From the NCBI GenBank assembly GCA_963815775.1, contig CAWFIB010000010.1:124001-188000 (forward strand): a stretch of 64,000 nucleotides of DNA, in the 5' to 3' direction. Source of the DNA: CAVVDY01 sp963815775 (GTDB taxonomy: Bacteria > Acidobacteriota > Terriglobia > Terriglobales > Acidobacteriaceae). Shown here one piece after another: positions 51,366 through 60,825 of this stretch. The notes beneath the pieces were generated by a model. The model was not told the DNA's origin. It did not search any database and saw only the letters and a program-made list of their open reading frames with translations. The stretch's first letter is position 1. Every line of letters starts with the position of its first letter. The position numbers and the translations under genes are program-made.

Positions 51366-52310
51366 TCATTTTGGGCGTCCCAGCCAGGAGTACTGCCAGG
51401 CCACCTGTACATTTTGATAATTTCCACCGAAGCGGATGTAGGTTCCGTCACTGTAAGCGATCTTGATCGACTGATGCCTGGAGTAAGGCAAGGAGATGGT
51501 GCCGCCGATTCGGGATCCGGTCTGCCTGGTGTCGAGGTTCCGTATTCCGTTGAGTGCCGTGACGCCACCCCACCAGAAATTCCCGTCGAGCGAGGCCCAG
51601 CCTCGTTTTCCCTTCAGCCACCCGAACCTTTGGAGATCGTAGCTCAGGTGACCTTCGAAGCTTCCGATGGGAGACTCGGTCTGGGGCAACGGCTTGGGCT
51701 GGCTGTAAAACTCAGGATTCATGGTATAGAACCACGCGCCCGCGTAAGCATCGAGCATCCAGTTGCCCCAGCGCTGCGAATACCCGAGTTCGGGTTTGAA
51801 GGCCCAGCGATTAATGCTCCAATTGACCAGCTTGGCCGGGTCGTACTGTCCGGTGGGAGCGACGATTTTCAGGCTGACGCCGAGGATTCGTTTCTGCTTC
51901 CACTTCACAAACTGCCGCGGCTGCATGGCCGGGCCGCCGATCAGATTGACGGACAGGCGGGCGGAGAAATCGAGCAGTCCCGAGCGATAAATCGACCTTT
52001 CCGTACCCAAAACCGTGCCGCTGAAAGTGCCCGCCGCATAGGGAAGCGACGCGGTTAGGTTCGCCGATCTCCCAAAGAAGCTGAGCGAGTGGTACAAAGT
52101 GACGATGGGGACATGGTAAGTGCCGGCCGCTCCCGTAATCGGAATCGTACCGTTGAAGTTCAGACCTCCATCGTAGAACGACCAGGTGAGAGTGATCGCA
52201 TTGGAATGGACCGGAGTAATCAGGTAGGCGCGCGGCGCCAGGTCCTGGGCGCACAGAGGCGCAGCCAACACGGCAATCAACATTGATAACCCTACAGCGT
52301 GACGCCGCAT
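51366..52310 (-). CDS. Outer-membrane transporter-like barrel protein
   Basis: This 314-residue protein has a signal peptide (LSMLIAVLAAPLCAQ) and a beta-barrel-like body resembling the Phenol_MetA_deg family: PYAAGTFSGTVL, VKIVAPTG-like LKIVAPTGQYDPAK, then many strands with aromatic girdles and a C-terminal WQYSWLG. Some members help in hydrocarbon uptake, but most are of unknown substrate. It lies in a run of envelope genes and is well separated from the next. Confidence 0.65.
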   Translation of the reverse strand: MRRHAVGLSMLIAVLAAPLCAQDLAPRAYLITPVHSNAITLTWSFYDGGLNFNGTIPITGAAGTYHVPIVTLYHSLSFFGRSANLTASLPYAAGTFSGTVLGTERSIYRSGLLDFSARLSVNLIGGPAMQPRQFVKWKQKRILGVSLKIVAPTGQYDPAKLVNWSINRWAFKPELGYSQRWGNWMLDAYAGAWFYTMNPEFYSQPKPLPQTESPIGSFEGHLSYDLQRFGWLKGKRGWASLDGNFWWGGVTALNGIRNLDTRQTGSRIGGTISLPYSRHQSIKIAYSDGTYIRFGGNYQNVQVAWQYSWLGRPK

Positions 52311-52395
52311 AGTTGACCAGTAGACCGGCTTTTAACCACTTGCATCGTGCTGTTCCAAACCCAAGTTTATCGAACCCAAGAGATCCGCTGCGCGA

Positions 52396-53448
52396 TTACC
52401 GGTTCCCGAACGTCAAACTAAGTCCCGAGCTGGTACCGTAATCACTTCCGGAGAACGTCGGCGGGGGGCTACTATCCCAGTTGCCATAGAACGAGACGTT
52501 CCAGGACAGATTGCTGACCAGCTTTATGTAGTAAGCAACGTTGAGCGTGGAATAGACCCGTCCCGGCTGGGAGATCGCGGGGAACACCGCGCCTGTAACA
52601 TTCAGGTTGGTTTTGTTAAACCAGAACAGCTTGGCCGTGCCGGCAATCAGGCCGGTGGCCACATTCTGGGGTGGTTGACTGACGACCGACTGGGAGTACG
52701 CCGTGCGCTGCCAGCCAAAGCCTCCCACCAGAAAGATCGTAGCGTGATTGGTGTTGGCCAGGAACCGCCCGATTCCCCCCGCTGCTCCCCCCTGAAGATC
52801 GATGCCCTGTTCCGAGCTTTGCAGCAGGTTCCCGAAGCCGGCATAAAACCAGTGCTCCCACGGCAGTAAATGGAGAGCCTCCAGGGAAAATTGGTTGCGC
52901 GTAGAGGCGGTGGTCCCGGTACTGGTTGAAAGTGTCGAGTTGTAGCTGGCCGCCGCCTGCCAGCGCTCGCGGGGATAAACAACGTCAGAGCTAACCGTGA
53001 GTTGGGTGTTCTGATTGCCCTTCGAATAAATGATCCCGGTATTGAGCTCGCCGTTAAAGCGTTGCCAGAAGTGCTCAGAAGTCTGGTCCATCTCCACAAC
53101 TTCAGCTCTTTTTAGCTGCACCGACTCTTCCGGAGCCTTGACCACCGCTATCGTCACCGGCCGGCCATCTCCCGTCTCTGCGGTGGAGAGCGCTCCGGTA
53201 TAAACGGAGCCGTCCTCGGTCTTCACCAGGAACAACTGCTTGCTCTCAATGTGATCGACCTTGGACCACTGGACACTGCTGGTGCCCAGTATGTAGTCCA
53301 TGCTGAAATACAGGATCCCGCCGGAAAGACCCTTGATCTCTCCCGTCAGATGATCGCCATTTTTCATGATGATCACGTCCGTGCTTTCCCTCGCCAGCAG
53401 GGGAGCACAGCAAAGCAATAAGCAGATGGTGATACGCCGGAGTCTCAT
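52396..53448 (-). CDS. DUF481-family outer-membrane protein
   Basis: This 350-residue protein has a signal peptide (ICLLLCCAPLLA) and an N-terminal SH3-like domain (IIMKNGDHLTGEIKGLSGGILYFS, about residues 25-100) followed by a DUF481 beta-barrel (FNGELNTGIIYSKGN to the end, with SGLSLTFGNR as the last strand). DUF481 proteins are outer-membrane beta-barrels induced by salt or other stress in some bacteria; no clear activity is known. It lies just before the DUF4136 gene on the same strand. Confidence 0.78.
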   Translation of the reverse strand: MRLRRITICLLLCCAPLLARESTDVIIMKNGDHLTGEIKGLSGGILYFSMDYILGTSSVQWSKVDHIESKQLFLVKTEDGSVYTGALSTAETGDGRPVTIAVVKAPEESVQLKRAEVVEMDQTSEHFWQRFNGELNTGIIYSKGNQNTQLTVSSDVVYPRERWQAAASYNSTLSTSTGTTASTRNQFSLEALHLLPWEHWFYAGFGNLLQSSEQGIDLQGGAAGGIGRFLANTNHATIFLVGGFGWQRTAYSQSVVSQPPQNVATGLIAGTAKLFWFNKTNLNVTGAVFPAISQPGRVYSTLNVAYYIKLVSNLSWNVSFYGNWDSSPPPTFSGSDYGTSSGLSLTFGNR

Positions 53449-53580
53449 TCAGATCCCCTCAACAGCCTGCCTGATTTTAGGTATGGTTCGGACTTCCGCG
53501 TAAGAAATCTCTTGGGGGACGGTATCACGGTGTTCGCAAGCGGCCAGATTCCGGATGAAGCAGCCTGGGGCGACGGACCA

Positions 53581-54141
53581 CTAGGCTTGTCTGGGATACT
53601 CCTTGAACATCTTGGAAATCGTGCCGTTTACTTCGTCTACAAGTTTCTGGGGGTCGTGAGCGGAGATGCCCTCGGTCGCCATGGCGCGCCAGACGAGCTT
53701 CTTCGTCTTGGCATCGATGAGGTCCACAACCATATCGCCCTTGTGAAGAGTCACCGTCGTATTGCCATAGAAACCCACAAAGGTCGGCCCCGTCATGCTG
53801 GGATCGAAAGGCGGAATTCCCCCGGTCCCACCGTAGATCGGATCGTTGGAATACATCGTCAAGTCATCGTCGAGCGAGCCGTAGATTTGAACGATGAGGT
53901 CAGGGTTGGAGGTCACCTTCTGAAGTCCACGAGCGTTGAGTTCCTGATCGATGGCGCCCACGATGTCGGCCGCCAGAATAGGATGGGCAACGGCTCCGTG
54001 CTCCGCCCAGGCGTAGGTCTTGAATTGAGAGAAATTAACTCCCTTGGCGTAGGAAACACTGATCTTGCCGTGCGCCGAGGCACCCAGGCACAGCGCCAAA
54101 CTCATTGCGACCATTGCAGCCAGACCAAAGCGTGCACGCAT
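53581..54141 (-). CDS. DUF4136 protein, copy 1
   Basis: This 186-residue protein has a signal peptide (AAMVAMSLALCLGASA) and a DUF4136 domain: FKTYAWAEHG near the N-terminus, then IDQELNARGLQKV, NPDLIVQIYG and LVWRAMATEG, ending TISKMFKEYPRQA. It lacks a lipobox, so it is likely periplasmic. It is a paralogue of 54331-54840. Function is unknown. Confidence 0.78.
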   Translation of the reverse strand: MRARFGLAAMVAMSLALCLGASAHGKISVSYAKGVNFSQFKTYAWAEHGAVAHPILAADIVGAIDQELNARGLQKVTSNPDLIVQIYGSLDDDLTMYSNDPIYGGTGGIPPFDPSMTGPTFVGFYGNTTVTLHKGDMVVDLIDAKTKKLVWRAMATEGISAHDPQKLVDEVNGTISKMFKEYPRQA

Positions 54142-54162
54142 CGGATTTCTCCCGTTCCTGCC

Positions 54163-54299
54163 GCACGGCTGAAGCCGTGCCGCTTAAAAACTGATATGTG
54201 AGATACCTGCCAGGAAGAGTTTGATTAAGCCGAGCGAAGACCCCCAGGGGCTAAAGCCCAGTTTTATTCCCAGGCTTACGGACGGCCTGAAGGCCGTCC
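54163..54299. repeat. CTGAAG/CTAAAG-apex hairpin cluster
   Basis: Three hairpins: GCACGGCT-GA-AGCCGTGC (54163-54180), GGGCT-AA-AGCCC (54248-54259) and GGACGGCCT-GA-AGGCCGTCC (54280-54299). All have CT(G/A)AAG at the apex. They separate the two DUF4136 genes. Confidence 0.6.
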
Positions 54300-54330
54300 C
54301 CTTCAAAGTCCGAACTTGATCAGAACTTGC

Positions 54331-54840
54331 CTAGCTCTTGGGCCACTGCTTGAACATCTTCTGCACGGCCTTGCTGACCTTCTCCTGGTTCTTGTTGCCG
54401 TTGTTGCTGAGGACGTCCTGAGCGATGCCGCGCCATACCAGCTCTTTGGCTTTCAAGTCGTACAGGCTGACGATCATGGTGGCTTCAACGTTTTGTTCCG
54501 GAGAAATGCCTCCCATTCCGCCGCCGATGCCGCGCATGCCCCAGGCATTCCACGAGGTCTCCTCGCGCTCGCCGCCGCTGGCGGTCAGGATGAGATCGGG
54601 GTTCTGCGACTCACTGACCTTTTGCAGCCCTTTGCTTGCCAGGGCGTTCTCGATGTCCTGCTGCGCCACCTGAGCCAGGATCGAGTTCTGAATCTGGTTT
54701 TTGTTATTACCGCCCCAGGCATAGGTGTGATAGCTGGCGAAGGATTGGTTGTGGTTGTAGTTCACCGAAACCTGCTGAGCAAGGGCAGTGCCTGCCAGTA
54801 CAGTCAACGCTGCGAAAACCACCAGCGACTTCATTTTCAT
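54331..54840 (-). CDS. DUF4136 protein, copy 2
   Basis: This 169-residue protein has a signal peptide (SLVVFAALTVLAGTALAQ) and a DUF4136 domain with FASYHTYAWGG, ENALASKGLQKV, NPDLILTASGG and LVWRGIAQDV, ending KMFKQWPKS. It is a diverged paralogue of the gene at 53581-54141. ATG 54840 has GGGAG upstream. The two genes are separated by hairpin repeats, and this one is followed upstream by a second repeat element. Confidence 0.78.
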   Translation of the reverse strand: MKMKSLVVFAALTVLAGTALAQQVSVNYNHNQSFASYHTYAWGGNNKNQIQNSILAQVAQQDIENALASKGLQKVSESQNPDLILTASGGEREETSWNAWGMRGIGGGMGGISPEQNVEATMIVSLYDLKAKELVWRGIAQDVLSNNGNKNQEKVSKAVQKMFKQWPKS

Positions 54841-54907
54841 CGACTTTCTCCCTCTATATCTGTATGGGGCGATCGGAGCCACCCCGGTCGAGCGCGGCCA
54901 AGGCTCA

Positions 54908-55085
54908 GGTTTGCGACGCTGTTACGAAACTGCTGCCGTCCGCTGAAGCGGACTCAGGATTTCCCACTTAGGCACTCCCAGCGCTGAAGCGCTGGGCTTA
55001 GATATGCTGTCCCTGCGGGACGGGCCTGTGGTTGTCCCACCATCGTCGCTCAACCCCCGAGTGTCGTTACAGCTTCTGAAGCGCC
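54908..55085. repeat. About 178-bp element homologous to 48741-48920, copy 2
   Basis: Hairpins at 54938-54953, 54977-54996 and 55009-55021 match those of copy 1 in order and spacing. The middle stem has changed from CCCACCGAT/ATCGGTGGG to CCCAGCGCT/AGCGCTGGG, so both partners changed. The inverted ends are more degenerate here (GCTGTTACG versus CGTTACAGC). Confidence 0.78.
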
Positions 55086-55127
55086 GTTCCTACCCTTACC
55101 CGCTCGGCCAAAGATTTCTCAAACTAA

Positions 55128-55610
55128 CTACGGCAACACAATCGCTTCGGCCTGGCTGTTGCCACACATGCCGTAGGTGGCCCCGGAGAAACAGGCGCCC
55201 ACGGAGTACTTGAAGCAGCCCGGCCGCTTGGCCTGCACCGTGACCTGGTTCTTGCCGCCTCCGATGATGGCGTCGGTCGGCTCAAACGGCGTTTCCGGGC
55301 CGAAGTCGACCACGAACCCGGTGTTCTTGTTGGACGACTTCCACACCACCTGCGTACCAGACTTGACGCAGAACAGCGCGTCCTTCTTGGGCTTTGCAAT
55401 GTCCGCCGTTGCAGAAGCCGAGCCACCGTCCTTGTTGACATTAACGGTGCAAGGGTTCGACGCTGAGCCGCAGGTATTGGCGGCATTGCACAGCGTCTCA
55501 GGCTTGGGCTCGGAACAGGCATATTTGCTCTTGTTCTTTTCTGCCACTGCCTGTCCCAACAGAACAAACAAACTGATAGCAACAACTGCAACCACACGCT
55601 GGAACTTCAT
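55128..55610 (-). CDS. Small secreted cysteine-containing protein
   Basis: This 160-residue protein has a signal peptide (VVAVVAISLFVLLGQAVA) and six or more cysteines in the exported part: CSEP, LCNAANTCGS, PCTV, LFCVKSG, CFKY, ACFSG and MCGN. The VWKSSNKNTG and CFKYSVGAC stretches hint at a cupredoxin-like fold, but the copper ligands are not clear. It is a small periplasmic or secreted protein of unknown role. ATG 55610 is chosen for GAGG upstream. Confidence 0.55.
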   Translation of the reverse strand: MKFQRVVAVVAISLFVLLGQAVAEKNKSKYACSEPKPETLCNAANTCGSASNPCTVNVNKDGGSASATADIAKPKKDALFCVKSGTQVVWKSSNKNTGFVVDFGPETPFEPTDAIIGGGKNQVTVQAKRPGCFKYSVGACFSGATYGMCGNSQAEAIVLP

Positions 55611-55679
55611 TACGAGAACCTCGCTAGGTTGATTGTCACAAACTCGCAAGCTGCGCACTCGCAGCGCTTGAACCAAGCG

Positions 55680-58031
55680 TTAGCGACGGAAACCGCCGCC
55701 GCCAAAGCGACCGCCGCCACCACCACCCCAGTGGTCTCCGCCACCGCCCCAACCGCCGGTGCCGCCTCGGCTGGCCCAACCACCACCGCCGCTATGGCTC
55801 CCCCAGCCGTCGCTGCCCCATCCGGAGTGCTGTGCCTGGTCCCAGCGTTGGGTCGAAGCGCTGCCCTGGGCGCGCGCCTGGGCCTGCTGGTTCACATCGC
55901 CCCAGCCACCGGAATTCTTGAAGTTGTTCGCGTCGGTGCTGGCCTGCGGATGTGCCTGATCGAAACTCTGCTGGGTTGGCTTCTGTACCTGGTTCCAGCT
56001 TCCATTGTTATAGCTCTGCCAGCCGGAGCCGGTGTTCTTGTAGACGTTGCCGTCGTGGGCGGCGTACATGTCGCCACTGGAAGTTTTTGCCGCAGCGCTG
56101 TTTCCGTATCGGGTACTGGTGGCGGCCGCTTCCCCGCCCTTGGTGTTGTAGGCGGTCGCCTCCGATCCGTTGGCGTTGCTTTGGTGCTGGGTGTAGGTCG
56201 TGGTGCCGTTCTTGCTGTAGACGGAGTTGCCCCACGAGCCGTAGGCGTTCGAACTCTGATGGGTCTGGCCGTAGGCGCCGGTATAAGGATTGTAGGCCTG
56301 TGCCGCCGCGGTCGAACCCCATGGGCCGGACGCGGTCGCTCCTCGCGCATAGGTGCCGGTGTACGGGTTATAGGAAGCTCCCCAGTGCGCCTGGCCGCCA
56401 TAGGGACCGTAGGCCGCGGCTCCATAGCCGTAGGCGCCGGTGTAGGGGTTGTAAACCGGATGGTAGCCCCAGGTTGCCGCGTAAGGATAGTAGACGGGAT
56501 AGGCGCCGTACCAGCCGACGTAGGGCGGGTAGTAATAACCTGTGCCATCAGCGATGATCGCGCCCAGCGCCATGCCGGTGACGAAGGTTCCCAGATATCC
56601 CGCGGTGTAGCTCGCCTGCACGCTGCCATTCGGCAAGGTTTCCTGCGTCACGTAGGTAACGTTGTAAACCGGCGAACTCGGCGGGATGGTGTAAATCGAC
56701 GGTGGTACCGAGGGCGCCGTCTGCCATGGGCCGTTGGGCGTGTTTGACATGAACCACACACCATTCAGGCAAAGGTAGTACACGCTGCCCACCTGGATTA
56801 CCTTGTTCGGGGTATTGGTGGCATAGGACATCGTCGTGCCCGTAATCGGCGAAAACTGCGGCTCCCCGTTGTAGCTGACCTTTACTTGCTTGGCAGCTTC
56901 GGTGGGGTTGAGCACCGCCGTGGTCGGAACCTGCGCCATCAGCACGGCATCTTCAGCTTCCTGAGTCCCGGGCACTGAAGCCAGCACTCCACCCATCGGG
57001 CTGGAAGGAGGAATTGTCCGGAAGTCAGCCGGCAGACTGTTGGTCGCGAAGCTCCACGGACCCATGGGGCTAGTGGACGAGAACCAGCGCCCTGACGTCA
57101 GGTAGTAGTAGGTCTTGGTTGGCAGGTACTTGAAGACTGGGCTGGCAGTGTTGCTGGCGTACAGCAGCTGTGTGCCGGTCACGGCCTCCCACTGCGGCTG
57201 CCCCTGGAAGACGATGATTTCTGCCGGAGTGCTGCTATAGAACACCGCAGGGCTGCTGGGAACCACCGGAGCCGGAATGTAGGCTTTCAGATCGGGATAG
57301 TTTGGACTGCTGGCAACCGCCGAAAAACTTGCCGGCAGATTGGTGGTGGAAGTCCAGTTGCCGTCCAGGCTCTTCGAAGTCATCCATCCTTTGCTGTTAA
57401 ACAGGTAGTAGGTGGACGTCTTGCTGTCCTCAAACAGCGGCCAGTTGGCATTCACCACTGTCTTGATGTCGCCGCCGACCGGCGCCAGCACGGGCTTGCC
57501 GTTGACCAGAAGAATGATGGCCGGCTTGAAGCTGATGTAAATGGTTGGAGGCGTGTTCTCCACCCCGACAACATGCGCCGGCGCGGCCTTTTTCTGGAGG
57601 CTGGCCGTGAGCCGCTCAACCGAGATGTTCATGGTCGCAGACGGGTTCAGGAAGGTCCTGACCAGGCCGTCCAGCTGAGCGTTCGAGCTGGCGTCTCCTG
57701 ACGGAAAATAAATCTTGATGATCGTGGGACTGTAGAGGAAGACATTGTGTGTGTCCATGTCCACGATCGACTGCAGTGTGAACGTCACCACGCCGACGTG
57801 CTGTTTGCCTCCGGCCGGGGTCAAGGAGAACGCCGAACGCGCGTCGACCACAGAGTAGTTCTTCCAACTGTCTACCTGTGGCTGATAGAGGACAAGAGTG
57901 CCGCCGGGTTTATTGATGGTGCGAGGCCAGCCTCGATCCTGGGCGGCCAGGATATGGCTGACGAAACCGGCAACGAGGAGGAACAACAAGGAACGCATGA
58001 CGAGACTACGAGCAAACGATAGGCGTTTCAT
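55680..58031 (-). CDS. Large secreted protein with YNPYTG repeats and Gly-rich tail
   Basis: This 783-residue protein has a signal peptide (about residues 10-30) and three parts. The N-terminal part (40-290) is beta-rich and Ser/Thr/Asn-rich. The middle has repeated W-F/W-x-S-x-PxGPW motifs (WFSSTSPMGPW, WFMSNTPNGPW) found in proteins labelled carbohydrate-binding family V/XII. From about residue 520 comes a membrane-like stretch and then YNPYTGAYG-type repeats. The C-terminal 40 residues are almost all Gly, Ser and Trp, with RR at the very end. Function is unknown. Confidence 0.62.
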   Translation of the reverse strand: MKRLSFARSLVMRSLLFLLVAGFVSHILAAQDRGWPRTINKPGGTLVLYQPQVDSWKNYSVVDARSAFSLTPAGGKQHVGVVTFTLQSIVDMDTHNVFLYSPTIIKIYFPSGDASSNAQLDGLVRTFLNPSATMNISVERLTASLQKKAAPAHVVGVENTPPTIYISFKPAIILLVNGKPVLAPVGGDIKTVVNANWPLFEDSKTSTYYLFNSKGWMTSKSLDGNWTSTTNLPASFSAVASSPNYPDLKAYIPAPVVPSSPAVFYSSTPAEIIVFQGQPQWEAVTGTQLLYASNTASPVFKYLPTKTYYYLTSGRWFSSTSPMGPWSFATNSLPADFRTIPPSSPMGGVLASVPGTQEAEDAVLMAQVPTTAVLNPTEAAKQVKVSYNGEPQFSPITGTTMSYATNTPNKVIQVGSVYYLCLNGVWFMSNTPNGPWQTAPSVPPSIYTIPPSSPVYNVTYVTQETLPNGSVQASYTAGYLGTFVTGMALGAIIADGTGYYYPPYVGWYGAYPVYYPYAATWGYHPVYNPYTGAYGYGAAAYGPYGGQAHWGASYNPYTGTYARGATASGPWGSTAAAQAYNPYTGAYGQTHQSSNAYGSWGNSVYSKNGTTTYTQHQSNANGSEATAYNTKGGEAAATSTRYGNSAAAKTSSGDMYAAHDGNVYKNTGSGWQSYNNGSWNQVQKPTQQSFDQAHPQASTDANNFKNSGGWGDVNQQAQARAQGSASTQRWDQAQHSGWGSDGWGSHSGGGGWASRGGTGGWGGGGDHWGGGGGGRFGGGGFRR

Positions 58032-58286
58032 GACCTGCAACCATTTAAGTGGGGTGAGTTTTCTCTCGATACCCTACAGCATTCCGTGCGAATCGGGAAC
58101 TATGAACTTTGAGGGACTGGCTCAGTCTGGTAGTCTCCCAGATCGGATACCTAAATCGCCATAAAAAAGCACGATTCAGGACTCAAAAATTTATGCATGC
58201 CTGAAATGGTCTTGCATGGCACGTTAGTGTGACTCGGATCTAATGCCGAGGATTCTAATTGCACGCCGACCACAGACTGTCGCGTA

Positions 58287-59012
58287 TCAACCCTTCCCCA
58301 CCGGCGGAGCCAATTCACGGACTCCAGCAGGACCGGCTATCACGACGAGGTGCGTAAGCCCTACGAACAACCCATGTTCGACAATGCCGGCGCGGCGATC
58401 CAGTTGCTCTGCCAGCGTCTCGGGAGTGTCGATACAACCGAAATCGCAATCCAGAATCATGTTGCCCTGATCGGTACGGTATTCACTTCCATCAGCGGCT
58501 TGGCGAACCACGAACTTGCCCCTCAGGCTTTCAACGCAGCGCGCCGCCGAGCGCCAGCCGTAGGGCAGCACTTCAATCGGCAGGACGTGTTTTGTGCCCA
58601 GACACTGCGACAACTTGCTCTCATCCACCACGATGATCTCGCGCCCCGTGTTCTGCGCCACCAGCTTCTCCCGTAGCAACGCGCCGCCGCCGCCCTTGAT
58701 CAGGTTGAGTTGTGGGTCGACCTCATCCGCTCCGTCGATGGTGAGGTCGAGTGGTCGCGGAAGATCGTCGGACAACATGGGTATCTTCAGCTCGACCGCC
58801 GCGTTCCATGTGACCTTGGAGGTGGCGAACGCAACAATGTCCTTCAGTGTGCCTTCGCGTAGAAGTTTGCCAAGATAGCGGACGGCGAAGATCGCGGTGG
58901 AGCCGGTTCCCAGCCCGACGGCCATTCCCGACTCGATGTAACGCGCGGCATGTTCCGCGGCTTCGCGTTTTGCCTCGGCATTCGGATCAAGCGGCTTCCC
59001 TGCTTCGCTCAT
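58287..59012 (-). CDS. rpiA: Ribose-5-phosphate isomerase A
   Basis: This 241-residue enzyme interconverts ribose 5-phosphate and ribulose 5-phosphate in the pentose phosphate pathway. Family motifs: GLGTGSTA (phosphate loop), the IDGADEVDPQLNLIKGGG region with the catalytic Asp/Glu and KGGGGALLREK, and EVLPYGW. The length is normal (220-240). It lies alone, with a long spacer before it; the MFS pump gene ends 85 bases upstream. Confidence 0.93.
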   Translation of the reverse strand: MSEAGKPLDPNAEAKREAAEHAARYIESGMAVGLGTGSTAIFAVRYLGKLLREGTLKDIVAFATSKVTWNAAVELKIPMLSDDLPRPLDLTIDGADEVDPQLNLIKGGGGALLREKLVAQNTGREIIVVDESKLSQCLGTKHVLPIEVLPYGWRSAARCVESLRGKFVVRQAADGSEYRTDQGNMILDCDFGCIDTPETLAEQLDRRAGIVEHGLFVGLTHLVVIAGPAGVRELAPPVGKG

Positions 59013-59097
59013 GCTGGTCCTGTTGCTTCCCTTTCGTTAATGTCTGTGAAACAACCACAAGAAGTGTAACTCGCAGCATGGAAAGGACAGTCTTGGT

Positions 59098-60678
59098 TTA
59101 ACTTCGCAACTTCTGCTGCTCCCGGGCCGCACCTGCAATCATCAACTCGGCGACCCCTGCGCTGGCCAGAGCCAGCACCACACAGATCCACATCACCACC
59201 CTGAAGCCGAACACGAACGCCGCCGCCTTCGAGGATTCGATCACCGCCGCGGTTGCCGAATCAACTCCCTCCGGGACCTTCAACGCCGCCAGCATGGGCT
59301 CTTTCGCGCGCAGCTCCGTCCGTACCTGGGGAGGCATCGTGACAGTCGCCAGTTGCCGATTTAAGTAGATGCTAAACTCTGCAACCATAAGCGCGCCGAA
59401 GATAGCGACCGCCATGACGCCCGCCACGCGAGCTACCGCGTTGTTGATGGCAGAAGCGATTCCCACCCGGTCCTGATCGACAGCGCCCATGACCACCGTC
59501 GTCAAGGGAGCGACGCTTACCGCCATCCCGAGCCCCAGAACAACCACCGGCGGGAAGAACGTCGTCCAGTAGGTGCCTCCCGTGGAAGGAAGCGAGAACA
59601 GAAGAAATCCCAGCGCCGTAATGACCGGGCCGATGATCAGCGGCAAACGTGCGCCGCAGCGATCGACCAGTCCGCCCGACCAGCGCGACAGCAGAAACAT
59701 AAGCAGAATCAGGGGAAGAAGTGCTGCCCCCGCCGCCGTCGCCGAGTAGCCCTGCACTTCGATGAGATTCATCGGCAACAGAAAGAAGCAGATGCCGATT
59801 GGGGTGTACAGCAACAGGGTCAGCAGATTTGCGCCGCTGAAGGCGCGCGACCGGAACAGGCTGAACGGAACCATGGGCTCGGGTCTCCGCTCTTCGACCC
59901 AGACAAAGGCGGCTGACCCAACTACACCGGTCACAAAGGTACCAAGAATCAGCGGATGTTTCCAGCCGAGCCTTGACGATTCCGTAAAGCTAAAGACCAG
60001 TGCAGCCAGAGCGAGTGCGCCGGTGAGCGCACCCCATCCGTCGATGGGCCCCGGTTGCCTGCGCTTGCTTTCGGGAACGTGCCACAAGCTGATTGCGATC
60101 ACCACAATCGCCAGCGGGAGATTGATAAAGAAGGCCCAGCGCCACGACAGGTGCTCGATGAGCCATCCTCCCAGGACGGGGCCGATCGCGGTGGTGATTG
60201 CCGTGGAGCCGGACCAGGTTCCGATGGCCTGGCCGCGCTCACCTTCGTCGAAGGATGCGCTGATGATGGCGAGGCTGCCGGGAACCAGAAACGCCGCTCC
60301 GATGCCTTGCACCGCCCGGGCCACGATGATGTGATAGATGTTCGAAGCCAGGCCGCAGCCTGCCGATGCGATGGCGAATGCCGCCACCCCGAGCAGGAAC
60401 ATCCGGCGGCGGCCGAACAGGTCGCCCATCGATCCGCCAACCAGAATCAACGCAGCCAGGGTGAGCGCATACGCCTCGACGACCCATTGCACCTGGACCA
60501 TGCTCGCACCAAAGCTGTTCTGCAAGGCAGGCAGCGCGACATTGACGACCGTGCCGTCGATGAATGCCATGCTGGAGCCAAGAATGGTGGCTGCGAGAAT
60601 CCAGTTACGTTTATCCGCACGACCCTTCGCGGACGCGATTTGCGCGCTGATTATCCCCTGGTCGCAAGGCGTTTGCAT
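59098..60678 (-). CDS. MFS transporter of the DHA2 (EmrB/QacA) family
   Basis: This 526-residue inner-membrane protein has 14 predicted helices, as in the DHA2 drug:H+ antiporters. Family signatures are seen: DGTVVNVALP after helix 1, QWVVEAYALTLAAL, GDLFGRRRMFLLG (loop 2-3 motif A) and RAVQGIGAAFLVP. It probably exports a toxic compound using the proton gradient. The C-terminus is cytoplasmic. No regulator or adaptor gene is adjacent. ATG 60678. Confidence 0.88.
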   Translation of the reverse strand: MQTPCDQGIISAQIASAKGRADKRNWILAATILGSSMAFIDGTVVNVALPALQNSFGASMVQVQWVVEAYALTLAALILVGGSMGDLFGRRRMFLLGVAAFAIASAGCGLASNIYHIIVARAVQGIGAAFLVPGSLAIISASFDEGERGQAIGTWSGSTAITTAIGPVLGGWLIEHLSWRWAFFINLPLAIVVIAISLWHVPESKRRQPGPIDGWGALTGALALAALVFSFTESSRLGWKHPLILGTFVTGVVGSAAFVWVEERRPEPMVPFSLFRSRAFSGANLLTLLLYTPIGICFFLLPMNLIEVQGYSATAAGAALLPLILLMFLLSRWSGGLVDRCGARLPLIIGPVITALGFLLFSLPSTGGTYWTTFFPPVVVLGLGMAVSVAPLTTVVMGAVDQDRVGIASAINNAVARVAGVMAVAIFGALMVAEFSIYLNRQLATVTMPPQVRTELRAKEPMLAALKVPEGVDSATAAVIESSKAAAFVFGFRVVMWICVVLALASAGVAELMIAGAAREQQKLRS

Positions 60679-60825
60679 CGGAGGTATGGATGAGCCTCGC
60701 CGATTATACGGTGCTGTTTTACAGAGAGGCTGGTGGAAGGAAGGGGTTTCCCGCGGATGGGCACTGGTCAGTGCTACAAGTCATATATCCCTCGGCTAAC
60801 CGAGGCGGAAGGTTTGAAGCTCGCG

